A DNA stretch of 39,450 bases from Bacteriovoracaceae bacterium (GTDB taxonomy: Bacteria > Bdellovibrionota > Bacteriovoracia > Bacteriovoracales > Bacteriovoracaceae): positions 1 through 39,450 of the forward strand of contig CANFNX010000006.1 in assembly GCA_947448495.1 (NCBI GenBank), in the 5' to 3' direction. Shown here one piece after another: positions 17,350 to 25,981 of this stretch (position 1 is its first letter; every line of letters begins with the position of its first letter). Position numbers and translations under genes: made by a program. Under the pieces are notes generated by a model. The model was not told where the DNA came from and made no database searches. It worked only from the letters and a program-made list of their open reading frames with translations.

Positions 17350-19706
17350 TGAATAACCATTTCCTGTCCTGTCCAAGTCATCTTCAGATCTCCCTCTTGA
17401 AGATCACCACCTAAAATTTTTTTAGAAAGTGGTCTTGTGACCAGTTTCTGAAACACACCATTCAGTGGTCGTGCTCCATACTGAGCATCAAATCCTTGAT
17501 CCTCAAGTGTCGCATAGGCCTTAGCATCCAGTTGCAACTGAACTTTCTTCGTTTTCAATCTTTCATTCAGAAGTTTAACTTGCTTATCAATCAACTGTTT
17601 CATGACTGATTTATCGAGGGCATGAAAATTTAAAACAGCATCAATACGACCCAGGACCTCTGGTTTAAAATCCATTTTGGGATTCTTTGAGTTGGACGTC
17701 ATCATGATGATTGTATTTTTAAAATTAATCACCCGTCCTTTATTATCCGTTAAACGACCATCATCGAGGATTTGAAGCAGGATATCGGCAAAATCTGGAT
17801 GGGCCTTTTCGATTTCATCAAAAAGAACCACACTGTACGGCTTACGCCTAATCGCTTCGGTTAAAACACCACCCTCTTCATAGCCTACATAACCGGCAGG
17901 AGCTCCAATAAGCTTGGCCACTGAATGCTTTTCTGAGAACTCAGAAAGATCAAACCGCACAATATTCTCTTCGTTTTCAAAGAGGTACTGAGTGAGTGCC
18001 TTGGCCGTTTCTGTCTTTCCAACCCCAGTAGGACCTAAGAGTAAGAATGATCCGAGTGGGCGAGACTCATCAGAAAGGCCGGCATAACTTGCAATTAACG
18101 TCTCAGCGATTTCATGCAGGGCCTCTTTTTGACCAAACACGCGCTTGCCTAAAAAGTCTTCCAGGTTAAGGATGGAATCCTGTTTGGATTTCAAAATTTT
18201 CTCCACCGGAATTCCTGTCTGGCGTGAAATAATTTCGGCGATATGTTTTTTACCTAGAATCCAATCGTGCTGAAAATTCCCCAGTTCTTTTTGAGTCTCA
18301 GGGATCAGCATGAACTTAATTTTTGAAGCCTCTTCATAGTTTTGAGTTCTCTCCGCTGCATCCAGTTCAAACTGTAGACGATCCAAACGGTTCTTAATTT
18401 CAGAGACTTTTTTAAGCGAACCAATTTCTTTTTCCCAATTCTTCTTGCCTTCCTGGAAGCGTTTTTCAAGTTCTTCAATATCTTTTTTAAGATCCTTATT
18501 ATCTTTTTCCATTTGAGCATAAATCTTTTTTGAGCGAAGTTCTGCTTCTAACTCTACGAGTTTTGCAGGCATCGCCTCAGCTGATAATTTCAAGGCCGAA
18601 GAAGCTTCATCTAAAAGATCAATGGCCTTATCGGGAAGATTTTTATCCGTAATATACTGATCTGATAAAAAGACCGCATTATAAACAGCATCCTCAGAAA
18701 TCTTAATCCCGTGATGGGCCTCCATTTTCGAGCGAACACCCATGAGAATTTCTACGGCATCCTCTTTGCTGGGCTCATGCACAGGAACACTACGAAAGCG
18801 TCTTTCTAAAGCAGGGTCATTTAAAATGTACTTTTGATATTCATCAAAAGTTGTCGCTCCGATGCAATGAAGCTCCCCTCTCGCAAGGGCCGGCTTTAAC
18901 AGATTGGCTGCATCCATCGCTCCCTCTGTACGTCCAGCACCAACCAGTTGGTGAAGCTCATCAATGAACAACACCACTTCTCCGGATTTAGATTTAACAA
19001 ATTTTAAAAGATTCTGAATTCGCTCTTCAAAATCACCACGGTATTTTGTCCCGGCCATGAGTGAGCCCATTTCCAAGGAATAGACGGTCTTATTCTTGAG
19101 CACATCCGGAACATTCCCTTTTACGATTTGTTCCGCGAGACCTTCCACAATCGCCGTTTTACCGACCCCGGCGGGACCCACGAGCACTGGATTGTTTTTG
19201 GCCCTTCGACCCAATATTTCAATGACGGAACGGATTTCTTTTGTGCGTCCGATAACCGGATCCAATTTCCCCTTTTGGGCGGACTCATTAAGATTGATGA
19301 GAAACGTGGGTACCTCCACTTCTTCGGCCGGCTCAGCAAATTTTTGATAATCTACTTTGAGCTGAGGGAAGATTTGGGGAAGATGTTTAAGTAAATGCTT
19401 TTCACTCACCTCGGCTTTACCTTGCTGAGCTGAATCGCCAGAAGCCAGAGTGATCCATTCTTGAAGCTTAGTCGAAGTTCGCTGATTTTCTAGTGTCACG
19501 GTCGAAGTCGTTCGCGGCAATCGCTCAAGCAGAGCCTCAACTTCCTTTTGATTATCCTTCATCGCTTTTGAAGCATAAGAGGATTTATTGAGGATTAAAC
19601 CAAGAAGCAAATGTTCTGGTGCAAGCTCTGTATTTTTTCGCTTAAGCGCTTCAGACTGAGCAATATCGAGGGCCCCTAAAACCACTTGATCAAATTTGTT
19701 CATCAT
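17346..19706 (-). CDS. ClpB-type AAA+ disaggregase, slightly short
   Basis: The product is 786 residues; classical ClpB is about 860. The N-terminal Clp repeat domain is at 1-130. D1 has Walker A GPAGVGKT (177-184), Walker B VVLFIDE (244-250), pore loop KYRG and arginine finger ERRFR. A coiled-coil middle domain at about 380-480 (AAERTQNYEEASKIKFMLIPE) is ClpB-like. D2 has GPTGVGKT (558-565), VVLFDE (626-631) and pore loop GYVG. The loop between sensor 1 (TSN, 670-672) and GRID (686-689) is about 20 residues shorter than in ClpB, and there is no IGF/IGL ClpP-docking loop, so an unfolding/disaggregation role is likely. Ribosome-binding-site spacing favours the second ATG (19703). Confidence 0.9.
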   Translation of the reverse strand: MMNKFDQVVLGALDIAQSEALKRKNTELAPEHLLLGLILNKSSYASKAMKDNQKEVEALLERLPRTTSTVTLENQRTSTKLQEWITLASGDSAQQGKAEVSEKHLLKHLPQIFPQLKVDYQKFAEPAEEVEVPTFLINLNESAQKGKLDPVIGRTKEIRSVIEILGRRAKNNPVLVGPAGVGKTAIVEGLAEQIVKGNVPDVLKNKTVYSLEMGSLMAGTKYRGDFEERIQNLLKFVKSKSGEVVLFIDELHQLVGAGRTEGAMDAANLLKPALARGELHCIGATTFDEYQKYILNDPALERRFRSVPVHEPSKEDAVEILMGVRSKMEAHHGIKISEDAVYNAVFLSDQYITDKNLPDKAIDLLDEASSALKLSAEAMPAKLVELEAELRSKKIYAQMEKDNKDLKKDIEELEKRFQEGKKNWEKEIGSLKKVSEIKNRLDRLQFELDAAERTQNYEEASKIKFMLIPETQKELGNFQHDWILGKKHIAEIISRQTGIPVEKILKSKQDSILNLEDFLGKRVFGQKEALHEIAETLIASYAGLSDESRPLGSFLLLGPTGVGKTETAKALTQYLFENEENIVRFDLSEFSEKHSVAKLIGAPAGYVGYEEGGVLTEAIRRKPYSVVLFDEIEKAHPDFADILLQILDDGRLTDNKGRVINFKNTIIMMTSNSKNPKMDFKPEVLGRIDAVLNFHALDKSVMKQLIDKQVKLLNERLKTKKVQLQLDAKAYATLEDQGFDAQYGARPLNGVFQKLVTRPLSKKILGGDLQEGDLKMTWTGQEMVIQ

Positions 19707-19759
19707 AAACCTCTTTGGTTTGTTTTCTTAATTTAAAGATGGGATTGAAAGGAAAGATG

Positions 19760-20791
19760 TCAAGGTTCCAAGGAATGATGATTAATCGATTTCACCTTAA
19801 CCCGGACGGCCTCTTCGAGAGTTTTTTCAATCTCAACTTCAACACTATCCCCGGCTTTTGCAAAGGCGAGTTTGGCCTGGGTCACTTTACTCAGCCCACG
19901 CTTCATTATCTGAAAATGTTTATTTTGATTCAACTCACAAACATCCCACTCGAAGCTAAATTTAGTTTCTGCAAAGACACGTACAATTCTTGTCTTAGTA
20001 TGTTGCGAGTAATTATGTTTACTAAAGGCCTGAACTGTTAAGGGCAAAAGTCTTCGGTCCTTTCTCGCCATTTGTGCTAATCGCTCAACATCTGGTGATT
20101 GCTTTATTTGAATAAATTGATGACACCAGTCATTGACTGAATTTGCCAACGGACAACTCTCATTATTAGGGCATGGAAAAAGAATATGATAACCCATGCT
20201 GATGAGTGCTTCTCTAATCGTGAGCATTTTTGGAAAAAAATCTTTAGTTCCCGGCTCAATAAATAAAATATGATCGGGATTAATTTCCCTAATGTAGTTT
20301 AAAACGCCCTCGGTACCCATTTCATTGGCCGAATGGCCAAACAGGGCCAATTTTTGACCTTGTAGATCCCTGAGACTACTTTTAGATTGGGTTAACTTTT
20401 CATCAGGATAAAGTCCACTCCAAAGTTTCTGTGCCTGATCACGCATGATTTGAGATGTTTCAATCTGCAACACCTCAACCGCTGCTCCAACCCACTCTCG
20501 AAAAGCAATAGAAAAAGTACCTGGCCCTGCACCTATATCAATAAGAGTGGATTGCCTAAGATCCTCCAACCAGCTCTGAGGTAACCAGGGTATGATGCCC
20601 TGAAATTTAGGAATATTCGTCGTCAAATAAAAAGCTGTATAAGCTGAAGCTAGGCGCTTGTCTTTAAGATAGTCACCAATGTGATCTCGATTCTGTGTAA
20701 ACTTCACAGAAAGCTCTTCAATGGCCTTTAAAAGATCATTTTCATTTTTAAATTCATAAATCAAATGCTGACGAAGCAAATTTAAATCCAT
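19760..20791 (-). CDS. Rsm22-like ribosomal small-subunit methyltransferase
   Basis: The product is 343 residues from ATG 20791; an upstream TTG is open but unsupported. It has a Rossmann SAM-binding motif IDIGAGPGTF, then SANEMG and HILFIEPGT, and the cysteine cluster CPNNESCPL...DWC typical of Rsm22/METTL17 proteins. In these proteins cysteines of that region bind an iron-sulfur cluster. Family members associate with the small ribosomal subunit and have a methyltransferase fold; catalysis is debated in some. A C-terminal beta domain resembling a small RNA-binding barrel (LSKVTQAKLAFAKAGDSVEVEI) follows. It lies 53 nt upstream of the clp gene on the same strand. Confidence 0.85.
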   Translation of the reverse strand: MDLNLLRQHLIYEFKNENDLLKAIEELSVKFTQNRDHIGDYLKDKRLASAYTAFYLTTNIPKFQGIIPWLPQSWLEDLRQSTLIDIGAGPGTFSIAFREWVGAAVEVLQIETSQIMRDQAQKLWSGLYPDEKLTQSKSSLRDLQGQKLALFGHSANEMGTEGVLNYIREINPDHILFIEPGTKDFFPKMLTIREALISMGYHILFPCPNNESCPLANSVNDWCHQFIQIKQSPDVERLAQMARKDRRLLPLTVQAFSKHNYSQHTKTRIVRVFAETKFSFEWDVCELNQNKHFQIMKRGLSKVTQAKLAFAKAGDSVEVEIEKTLEEAVRVKVKSINHHSLEP

Positions 20792-21104
20792 AGTTAATAA
20801 TAAACCTAGCAAACTGAAATGAGGAGAATTTTATTCAAGACTATATCACAAAAAACGAATAAAAATATTCATAATATCACAATAAGCGAATATTTCTTGT
20901 GCCTAAATTTTCACCGTGAGATAGTGAATAGCAATTCAGGGAGTAGCTGGCCGGAAAAAAACAGGCCTCTAGTTCGTCAGCACGGGGAACACCCGGATTA
21001 GAGTTAAAAAGCAAGACTGAATATAAAAAATCATAAGAACACAACATGTCGTGCGATCAGCATCGACAGGATGAGATAAAAATAAAAATAATTTTGAGGT
21101 ATTG
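20792..21104. other. Intergenic region between divergent genes, with inverted repeat
   Basis: 313 nt without a supported gene. A 60-codon frame at 20819-21001 has no ribosome binding site and no recognisable content. The region is AT-rich and holds a perfect 8-bp inverted repeat (AAATATTC 20863-20870, GAATATTT 20888-20895) and a smaller TTCAC...GTGAA pair (20910-20928). Either could be an operator for the export operon starting at 21105. GAGGT at 21096-21100 is that operon's ribosome binding site. Confidence 0.5.
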
Positions 21105-21968
21105 ATGAGAAAATTAACTTTTGTAGAGATCATTAAATTTTTAAAGCTCAGGCGTCCCTATTATCTCTACGCATGCTTATTTGGTCTTTCTTCGCTCGTT
21201 GTCCCTCTTGGGGCACAGTTTTTAGTTAACAGTCTAGCCTTATCTGGAATTTGGATCAATGTTTTCTCATTCATGGTGCTGATCTCGATTGGGATGATTA
21301 TCTCTAATGGACTAAAGTACTACTTAGTGGTGCTAAAAGAATATATCCAAAGAGAGCTCTTCATCATTGAAGCCTCAAAATGGACTAAGAAGCTAGAAAT
21401 AAAGGAAAGCAAATATTTTCTTGAGTCCGTTATGCTCCTCAAGTCTTTCTCATCTGTCTTTACCAACTTTGTTGAAATTTCTCTTATCTTCATTTTTGGC
21501 ATGATTGCGATCATTTCCTTTCATCCAGCCTTTGTGATTATCGCCATCATGTTTGGTATTTGTTTTTACCTTTTTTATATGAAAACCGAAAACGCCATTC
21601 GCACTTCGATTGAGGAATCCAATCAGAAATACGATATGTTTGACCTTGTCATTGATAATAAAAATATCTCAGAAGGGTGTATCACCAAATACCTAGTGGC
21701 AAGAGATGAGCATTTTACAATTGTAAAAAATATTACTCTCCAAATCTCGATCCTAACTTTGTTATGCCAAATATCACTTCTAGGGGGAGGCATTTATCTT
21801 ATAGGCGTTGGTCAACTTTCTATTGGTCAATTAATAGCAGCTGAAATTATTCTTTCTGGCATCCTACAGGCCATAAGTAAATTACCCGAAACACTTGAGG
21901 CCCTCTATGATTTTGAAACAAGTATCTACAAATTGAATAAGGCCCTAGGAGAGGTTTCACATGTTTGA
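21105..21968 (+). CDS. ABC-exporter-type transmembrane protein without ATPase domain
   Basis: The product is 287 residues from ATG 21105 (GAGGT 5 nt upstream). Six predicted membrane helices follow the type-I ABC exporter plan: two near residues 18-45 and 50-75, two between about 125 and 165, and two between about 215 and 265. Family-like stretches include KYLVARDEHF in the cytosolic loop and GGGIYLIGVGQLSIGQLIAAEIILSG...LEALYDFETSIYKLNKAL at the end, which in complete exporters leads straight into the nucleotide-binding domain. Here the protein stops at that boundary, and no Walker or signature motif occurs in it or its neighbours. It overlaps the HlyD-like gene by 8 bp. An energy source for export is not evident. 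Confidence 0.85.
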   Translation: MRKLTFVEIIKFLKLRRPYYLYACLFGLSSLVVPLGAQFLVNSLALSGIWINVFSFMVLISIGMIISNGLKYYLVVLKEYIQRELFIIEASKWTKKLEIKESKYFLESVMLLKSFSSVFTNFVEISLIFIFGMIAIISFHPAFVIIAIMFGICFYLFYMKTENAIRTSIEESNQKYDMFDLVIDNKNISEGCITKYLVARDEHFTIVKNITLQISILTLLCQISLLGGGIYLIGVGQLSIGQLIAAEIILSGILQAISKLPETLEALYDFETSIYKLNKALGEVSHV

Positions 21969-22992
21969 TAAAAGATTATTGGAACCCAAATTACCTTTAA
22001 ATTTTAAGTCTAAATTCACTCTGGGTGGATTCTTCTTAGTGCTTGCTCTTTTTTTATTTCTGCCCTGGATCGCATTCACATCTGGGAACGGGCAGCTAAC
22101 GGCAATAAACCCAAATGAGAGAATTCAATCTATCACAGCTCCACTTTCAGGTTTTATTAATGGATGGAGCATTAAAGAAGGAGACTATGTTAAAGAGGGA
22201 CAGCCGATTGCAGAATTAGTTGATAATGATCCGTCCCTCATGGATCGTTTAACTAAAGAAAGAGATGCAGCACTAGCGGCAGTAGCATCATCCCGCCTGA
22301 TGATGGAAACAGCAAGGATTGATCTTGAAAGACAGAAGAGTCTCTTCGAGCAAGGTTTGTCAGCAAGAAAAGAATATGAAAAAGCTAAAATAGAGCAATC
22401 AAAACATGCCATGGAGTACTCCAAAGCTTTAGCAGTACTAAACAAATCCGAAACTCAAGTGTCTCGTCAACAAACTCAAAAAGTTGTCGCTCCGAGGGCG
22501 GGATATGTCACGCGAATACTCCCCGGTGAAAGAGGTCAACTCATAAAAGCTGGTACACCAATTGCAATCTTCACTCCAGAAGTTAAAACACATGCGATTG
22601 AAATCTGGGTCGATGGCAATGATACCTCTATGATCCTGCCAGGACAAAAGGCCAGAGTTCAATTTGAAGGCTGGCCCGCGATCCAAATTCCAGGATGGCC
22701 TTCAGTGGCCATAGGAACTTTTCCTGCAAAAGTTCATTTGGTTGATAATGCAAGCTCTTACATGGGTAAATTTAGGGTGCTGCTTATACCAGACGGTAAG
22801 TGGCCAAGTCAGAAAATCTTAAGACTCGGCATACACTGCAGGGCCTATATTAAATTAAATGATTCTTTTATCGTTAAAGAAATCTGGCGACAGTTAACGG
22901 GTTTTCCGGCCTTGATTGAACCCATCAGGGACGAGCTCAACCAAATTTTGATGGAAAACAAGATCAAAGAAGAAAAGGAAACGGTGAAATGA
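21961..22992 (+). CDS. HlyD-family periplasmic adaptor (membrane fusion protein)
   Basis: The product is 343 residues. It has a single N-terminal membrane anchor (about 20-40), then a split lipoyl domain (ITAPLSGFINGWSIKEGDYVKEGQPIAEL and VVAPRAGYVTRILPGERGQLIKAGTPI) flanking an alpha-helical hairpin of about 85 residues (about 88-170). A beta-barrel domain follows. The arrangement fits an adaptor that bridges the inner-membrane protein encoded just upstream to the TolC-like channel encoded downstream. A GAGAGG site precedes the ATG inside the upstream gene, and the stop overlaps the tolC-like start by 4 bp. The cargo is unknown. Confidence 0.92.
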   Translation: MFDKRLLEPKLPLNFKSKFTLGGFFLVLALFLFLPWIAFTSGNGQLTAINPNERIQSITAPLSGFINGWSIKEGDYVKEGQPIAELVDNDPSLMDRLTKERDAALAAVASSRLMMETARIDLERQKSLFEQGLSARKEYEKAKIEQSKHAMEYSKALAVLNKSETQVSRQQTQKVVAPRAGYVTRILPGERGQLIKAGTPIAIFTPEVKTHAIEIWVDGNDTSMILPGQKARVQFEGWPAIQIPGWPSVAIGTFPAKVHLVDNASSYMGKFRVLLIPDGKWPSQKILRLGIHCRAYIKLNDSFIVKEIWRQLTGFPALIEPIRDELNQILMENKIKEEKETVK

Positions 22993-24326
22993 TGCTTCCC
23001 TTACTTTGCCTTTTAAGTACAATCCAAGTATTTGCCTTAACTGAGAACGAAATACGAGAATCTGTCTTAAATCACTTGCCGCTGATTGAAGAAGCAATAT
23101 TTAAATTCGAAGCTGCAAAAAATGAAGAGCTCTCTGCTGAAGGAGCCTTCGACCACAAGCTGATTGTGAAGTCACGTAATAGGATTGAGGATAAATATGA
23201 CAATCAGTATCTTGAAACAACAATTGAAAGATCAACTCCATGGAAAGGTCTAGGAATGGTCATGGGTCACAGGCAAGGCCTTGGACACTTCCCTGCTTAC
23301 GATGGGAAATACTGGACCTCTGGAGCAGGTGAAATTTTTGCAGGCTTAAGTATGCCTCTTCTGCGAAATTTTTCGATAGATGAAAATCGAGCAGATTTAG
23401 GCACAAGAAAAATCGATACCCTCATCGCCAAAGAACAACTTCATCTCAAAAAGAATATTTATCTTCATAAAGCTTTATCCCTTTTTTACAAGTTTCTTTT
23501 AGAGAGTAAAAAAATTAAAATCAGGAAAGAAATTTTAGAGTTAGCAGAAAACCGTCAATTAATGCTTGAAAAAAAATTTAATGCCGGTGATGTAGAAAAA
23601 ATAAAGCTATTTGACAACCAGCGCTCTATTGATAAAAGAAAAGATGAATTACTTAAAACGGAGTTAGAATTAATTAAAATAAAAGCTGAGCTTAGTCTCT
23701 ATGTTAGGGATGCTCAAGGCAATCCATTGGTTGACATCAACTTACAAGACTTTGAAATCCCAACTAAGTTCAGTTCTCTAGAAAAAAAGAATTTAGATCA
23801 AACACCACAGCTAAAAATTCTGAATTATGAATTTGAAAAACTTCAGATTTACGAAAAATTAAATGATCAAGCGAAGCTCCCTGGTCTTAACCTTGAGCTT
23901 TTAGGTTCTAGAGAGCTTTCAAGAAATCTTCCCTATGACCCACAAAGCTTGCAAGTTGGGATAAAGTTTGATCTACCGTTCGAAAACAGAAAGGCAAAAG
24001 GTAAATCCTTAGCAACTCAGTACAAGTTAAAGGCCCTTGAAAGACAAAGGCTTTATACGTATCAGGAATTAAATCGTTATTATGATATGAGTTTAGTTGC
24101 GATCGACATAGGTATGAGAAGATGGGAAACCACCACAAGAGAATATGAAAATACCGTGATCATGGCAGAAGCCGAAAAAAAACGTTGGATTCAAGGGGCG
24201 ACAGATCTTTTTATTGTCAACCTCCGGGAGCAAGATTCAGCGGAGTCAGATGTGAAGAGATGGACCACTCTTTACGAGTATCATCAATCAACTCTTGACG
24301 CGAAACTTTATTCGGCAAGCTTTTAA
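22989..24326 (+). CDS. TolC-family outer-membrane channel protein
   Basis: The product is 445 residues with a short signal peptide (cleavage near VFA-LT). It has the two long helical coiled-coil repeats of TolC-like channels: first half about 20-220 with long Lys/Glu-rich helices, second half about 270-440 with LPGLNLELLGSRELS, LQVGIKFDLPFENRKAKG and a matching terminal helix. It would form the trimeric outer-membrane duct of the tripartite exporter encoded by the two preceding genes. The stop TTAA is shared with the stop of the convergent lysR gene, so no terminator lies between them. Confidence 0.92.
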   Translation: MMLPLLCLLSTIQVFALTENEIRESVLNHLPLIEEAIFKFEAAKNEELSAEGAFDHKLIVKSRNRIEDKYDNQYLETTIERSTPWKGLGMVMGHRQGLGHFPAYDGKYWTSGAGEIFAGLSMPLLRNFSIDENRADLGTRKIDTLIAKEQLHLKKNIYLHKALSLFYKFLLESKKIKIRKEILELAENRQLMLEKKFNAGDVEKIKLFDNQRSIDKRKDELLKTELELIKIKAELSLYVRDAQGNPLVDINLQDFEIPTKFSSLEKKNLDQTPQLKILNYEFEKLQIYEKLNDQAKLPGLNLELLGSRELSRNLPYDPQSLQVGIKFDLPFENRKAKGKSLATQYKLKALERQRLYTYQELNRYYDMSLVAIDIGMRRWETTTREYENTVIMAEAEKKRWIQGATDLFIVNLREQDSAESDVKRWTTLYEYHQSTLDAKLYSASF

Positions 24327-25198
24327 TCAAAGGCAGAAAGTATCGATTTGATGTGATCATTATCAATAACTTTTTTTACCATTCCTAACCAATACTCCTC
24401 TTTAAGCCCTGGAGCAGATCCTATCTTGTGCAAAAGACCTGCTTTGGCCCACGTTTTCATACTCTCGTCTCCAAATAAAACTAGTCCTTCACCCTTTACT
24501 GCCAATTCTTTTTGGAGAGCAGTGTCTTGCGCTTCAATTGTCACGTTAAAATTGACTCCTGCCTGAAGCATATACTTTTCGAAATCGTGCCTTAACGGAT
24601 TTTGAAATCCTGGCATAATAAAGGCTTTTCCCTCCAATGATTTAGGAAATCCTTTTTTGAGATCGATAAAAGATTTTGCCCCCCAAATTGAAACGGGCTC
24701 TTTTCCTAAAGACATGTAAAACATTTCTTTCCCCTCACTACGAGGACGAAAATTTCCGATGAAAAAATCAATCTTTCCTGCTGTTAGTAATTGTGCAAGC
24801 TCATCGCCTGTACCCTCAATAATTTTTAATTTTGCCGGTCTCACACGATTCATGCGAGACATGGTCTCAGCAAGGATCGATTTGGGTACAGACTCTTGAG
24901 CGCCAATATGAAATTCTTTTCTCATGGATTCGTTTGCATGAGGAAGATTGAGAACGAGTTCGTCCTCCAACGCTTTAATGGCCTTGGCATATTTTAAAAC
25001 GTATTCTCCAGTAGCAGTGATCACTAATCTTTTACCTATCCGCTGAAATAGTTCGGCACCCAAGTATTGCTCAAATTGCTTAAGTTGTGCACTCAAGGCC
25101 GGCTGCCCAATAAGTAATATTTTTGAAGCTCCAGAAAGAGATCCTTCCTGAGCAATAATGAGAAAGTATCGAAGGTGGTGAAGATTCAATTGATACAT
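24323..25198 (-). CDS. LysR-family transcriptional regulator (NhaR-like)
   Basis: The product is 291 residues. The N-terminal winged HTH (residues 1-62) reads LHHLRYFLIIAQEGSLSGASKILLIGQPALSAQLKQFE, closest by eye to NhaR-type LysR proteins, followed by a linker helix and a two-lobed effector domain. LysR regulators usually act as tetramers that respond to a small ligand. A strong AGGAGGAG site precedes the ATG. A near-palindrome with T-N11-A character stands 38-52 nt upstream and is a candidate autoregulatory site. The gene is convergent with the export operon; whether it controls that operon is inference. Confidence 0.93.
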   Translation of the reverse strand: MYQLNLHHLRYFLIIAQEGSLSGASKILLIGQPALSAQLKQFEQYLGAELFQRIGKRLVITATGEYVLKYAKAIKALEDELVLNLPHANESMRKEFHIGAQESVPKSILAETMSRMNRVRPAKLKIIEGTGDELAQLLTAGKIDFFIGNFRPRSEGKEMFYMSLGKEPVSIWGAKSFIDLKKGFPKSLEGKAFIMPGFQNPLRHDFEKYMLQAGVNFNVTIEAQDTALQKELAVKGEGLVLFGDESMKTWAKAGLLHKIGSAPGLKEEYWLGMVKKVIDNDHIKSILSAFD

Positions 25199-25235
25199 AG
25201 GCTCCTCCTAAAATGACTTAGCTGATTTTACATCG

Positions 25236-25250
25236 TTCAATTAAATCGAA
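25236..25250. promoter_or_regulatory. Candidate LysR-type binding site upstream of lysR
   Basis: TTCAATTAAATCGAA is a 15-bp imperfect palindrome, symmetric except for one position pair, and contains the T-N11-A spacing typical of LysR boxes. It lies 38 bp upstream of the lysR start, where autoregulatory sites usually sit. The sequence is AT-rich, so chance symmetry is possible. Confidence 0.4.
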
Positions 25251-25424
25251 CAATTAATTAAAATCTATCTATTTAAACAGTTGGAGTTTTTATGTTTTTA
25301 TGATTATTTGTTTTAAAAGTTATCGCAACCCAAGTTTCATGTTCCACGACATTAACTTCTCGAAATGGAATTTCACCATATTCGCAGGACGCAATTATTC
25401 ATCATACAAATTTATATTTCTGTA

Positions 25425-25754
25425 TCAGGGACAAGCATGCTGAGAATCAAGCACCGCTCTTTCACGATCAACTTCCAGGCAATGTTTTTTAAATTGGTTC
25501 GTTGTTTTTCTTAACTCTTGAGTGAGTTCATCACACTGCCATTCTTCAAGCATGATGGCGGACTCACCCATAGGTCCAAAGAGCAATCCTTGAATAAAGC
25601 TCTGACAATCTAAAGTCACTTTCTCGTCGAGATCTGTCTTAAGATCATATCTTTCTGTATAACCGGAGACCCTCTTCATTTTAGAGACCTTAATCTCTAA
25701 GGCGGTAGCGTCAAAGAGTGCAAAAACCAGAACCAGCGCGAATACCATTTTCAT
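25425..25754 (-). CDS. Small secreted protein of unknown function
   Basis: The product is 109 residues from ATG 25754, preferred over the ATG two codons earlier because TGGAG is then 6 nt away. A signal peptide (KMVFALVLVFALFDATA) leads to a mature protein of about 90 residues with four cysteines (in LDCQSF, WQCDEL, KHCLEV and QHACP), probably two disulfides, and a helical C-terminal half. It is likely periplasmic. I do not recognise a family. Flanks on both sides are about 225 nt AT-rich non-coding stretches. Confidence 0.72.
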   Translation of the reverse strand: MKMVFALVLVFALFDATALEIKVSKMKRVSGYTERYDLKTDLDEKVTLDCQSFIQGLLFGPMGESAIMLEEWQCDELTQELRKTTNQFKKHCLEVDRERAVLDSQHACP

Positions 25755-25981
25755 AATCATCTCCAGGATGATGACTTCTCGGTCTTTAGCAGCTGATACA
25801 TTCAGATTAAAACTGTCTCTACTGGTAAGGGCAAATCCTGCCTATTCAGGGCAATTCTTTGAAATGTAAAAACAACAACATAGAACAACTTATAGAATTT
25901 ATATAATGATTAATACATATAAAGATAGAATATAATCAATATTTATTTCATTTTCTATAGAAGATAGACGATAATGAGTTT

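Noticed and set aside
19096-19394. Open frames on the plus strand inside the clp gene
   Set aside because: They are shadows of the strongly conserved D1 ATPase domain coded on the minus strand.
20819-21001. 60-codon open frame between the Rsm22-like gene and the export operon
   Set aside because: No ribosome binding site, no recognisable protein features, and it lies in a divergent promoter region containing inverted repeats.
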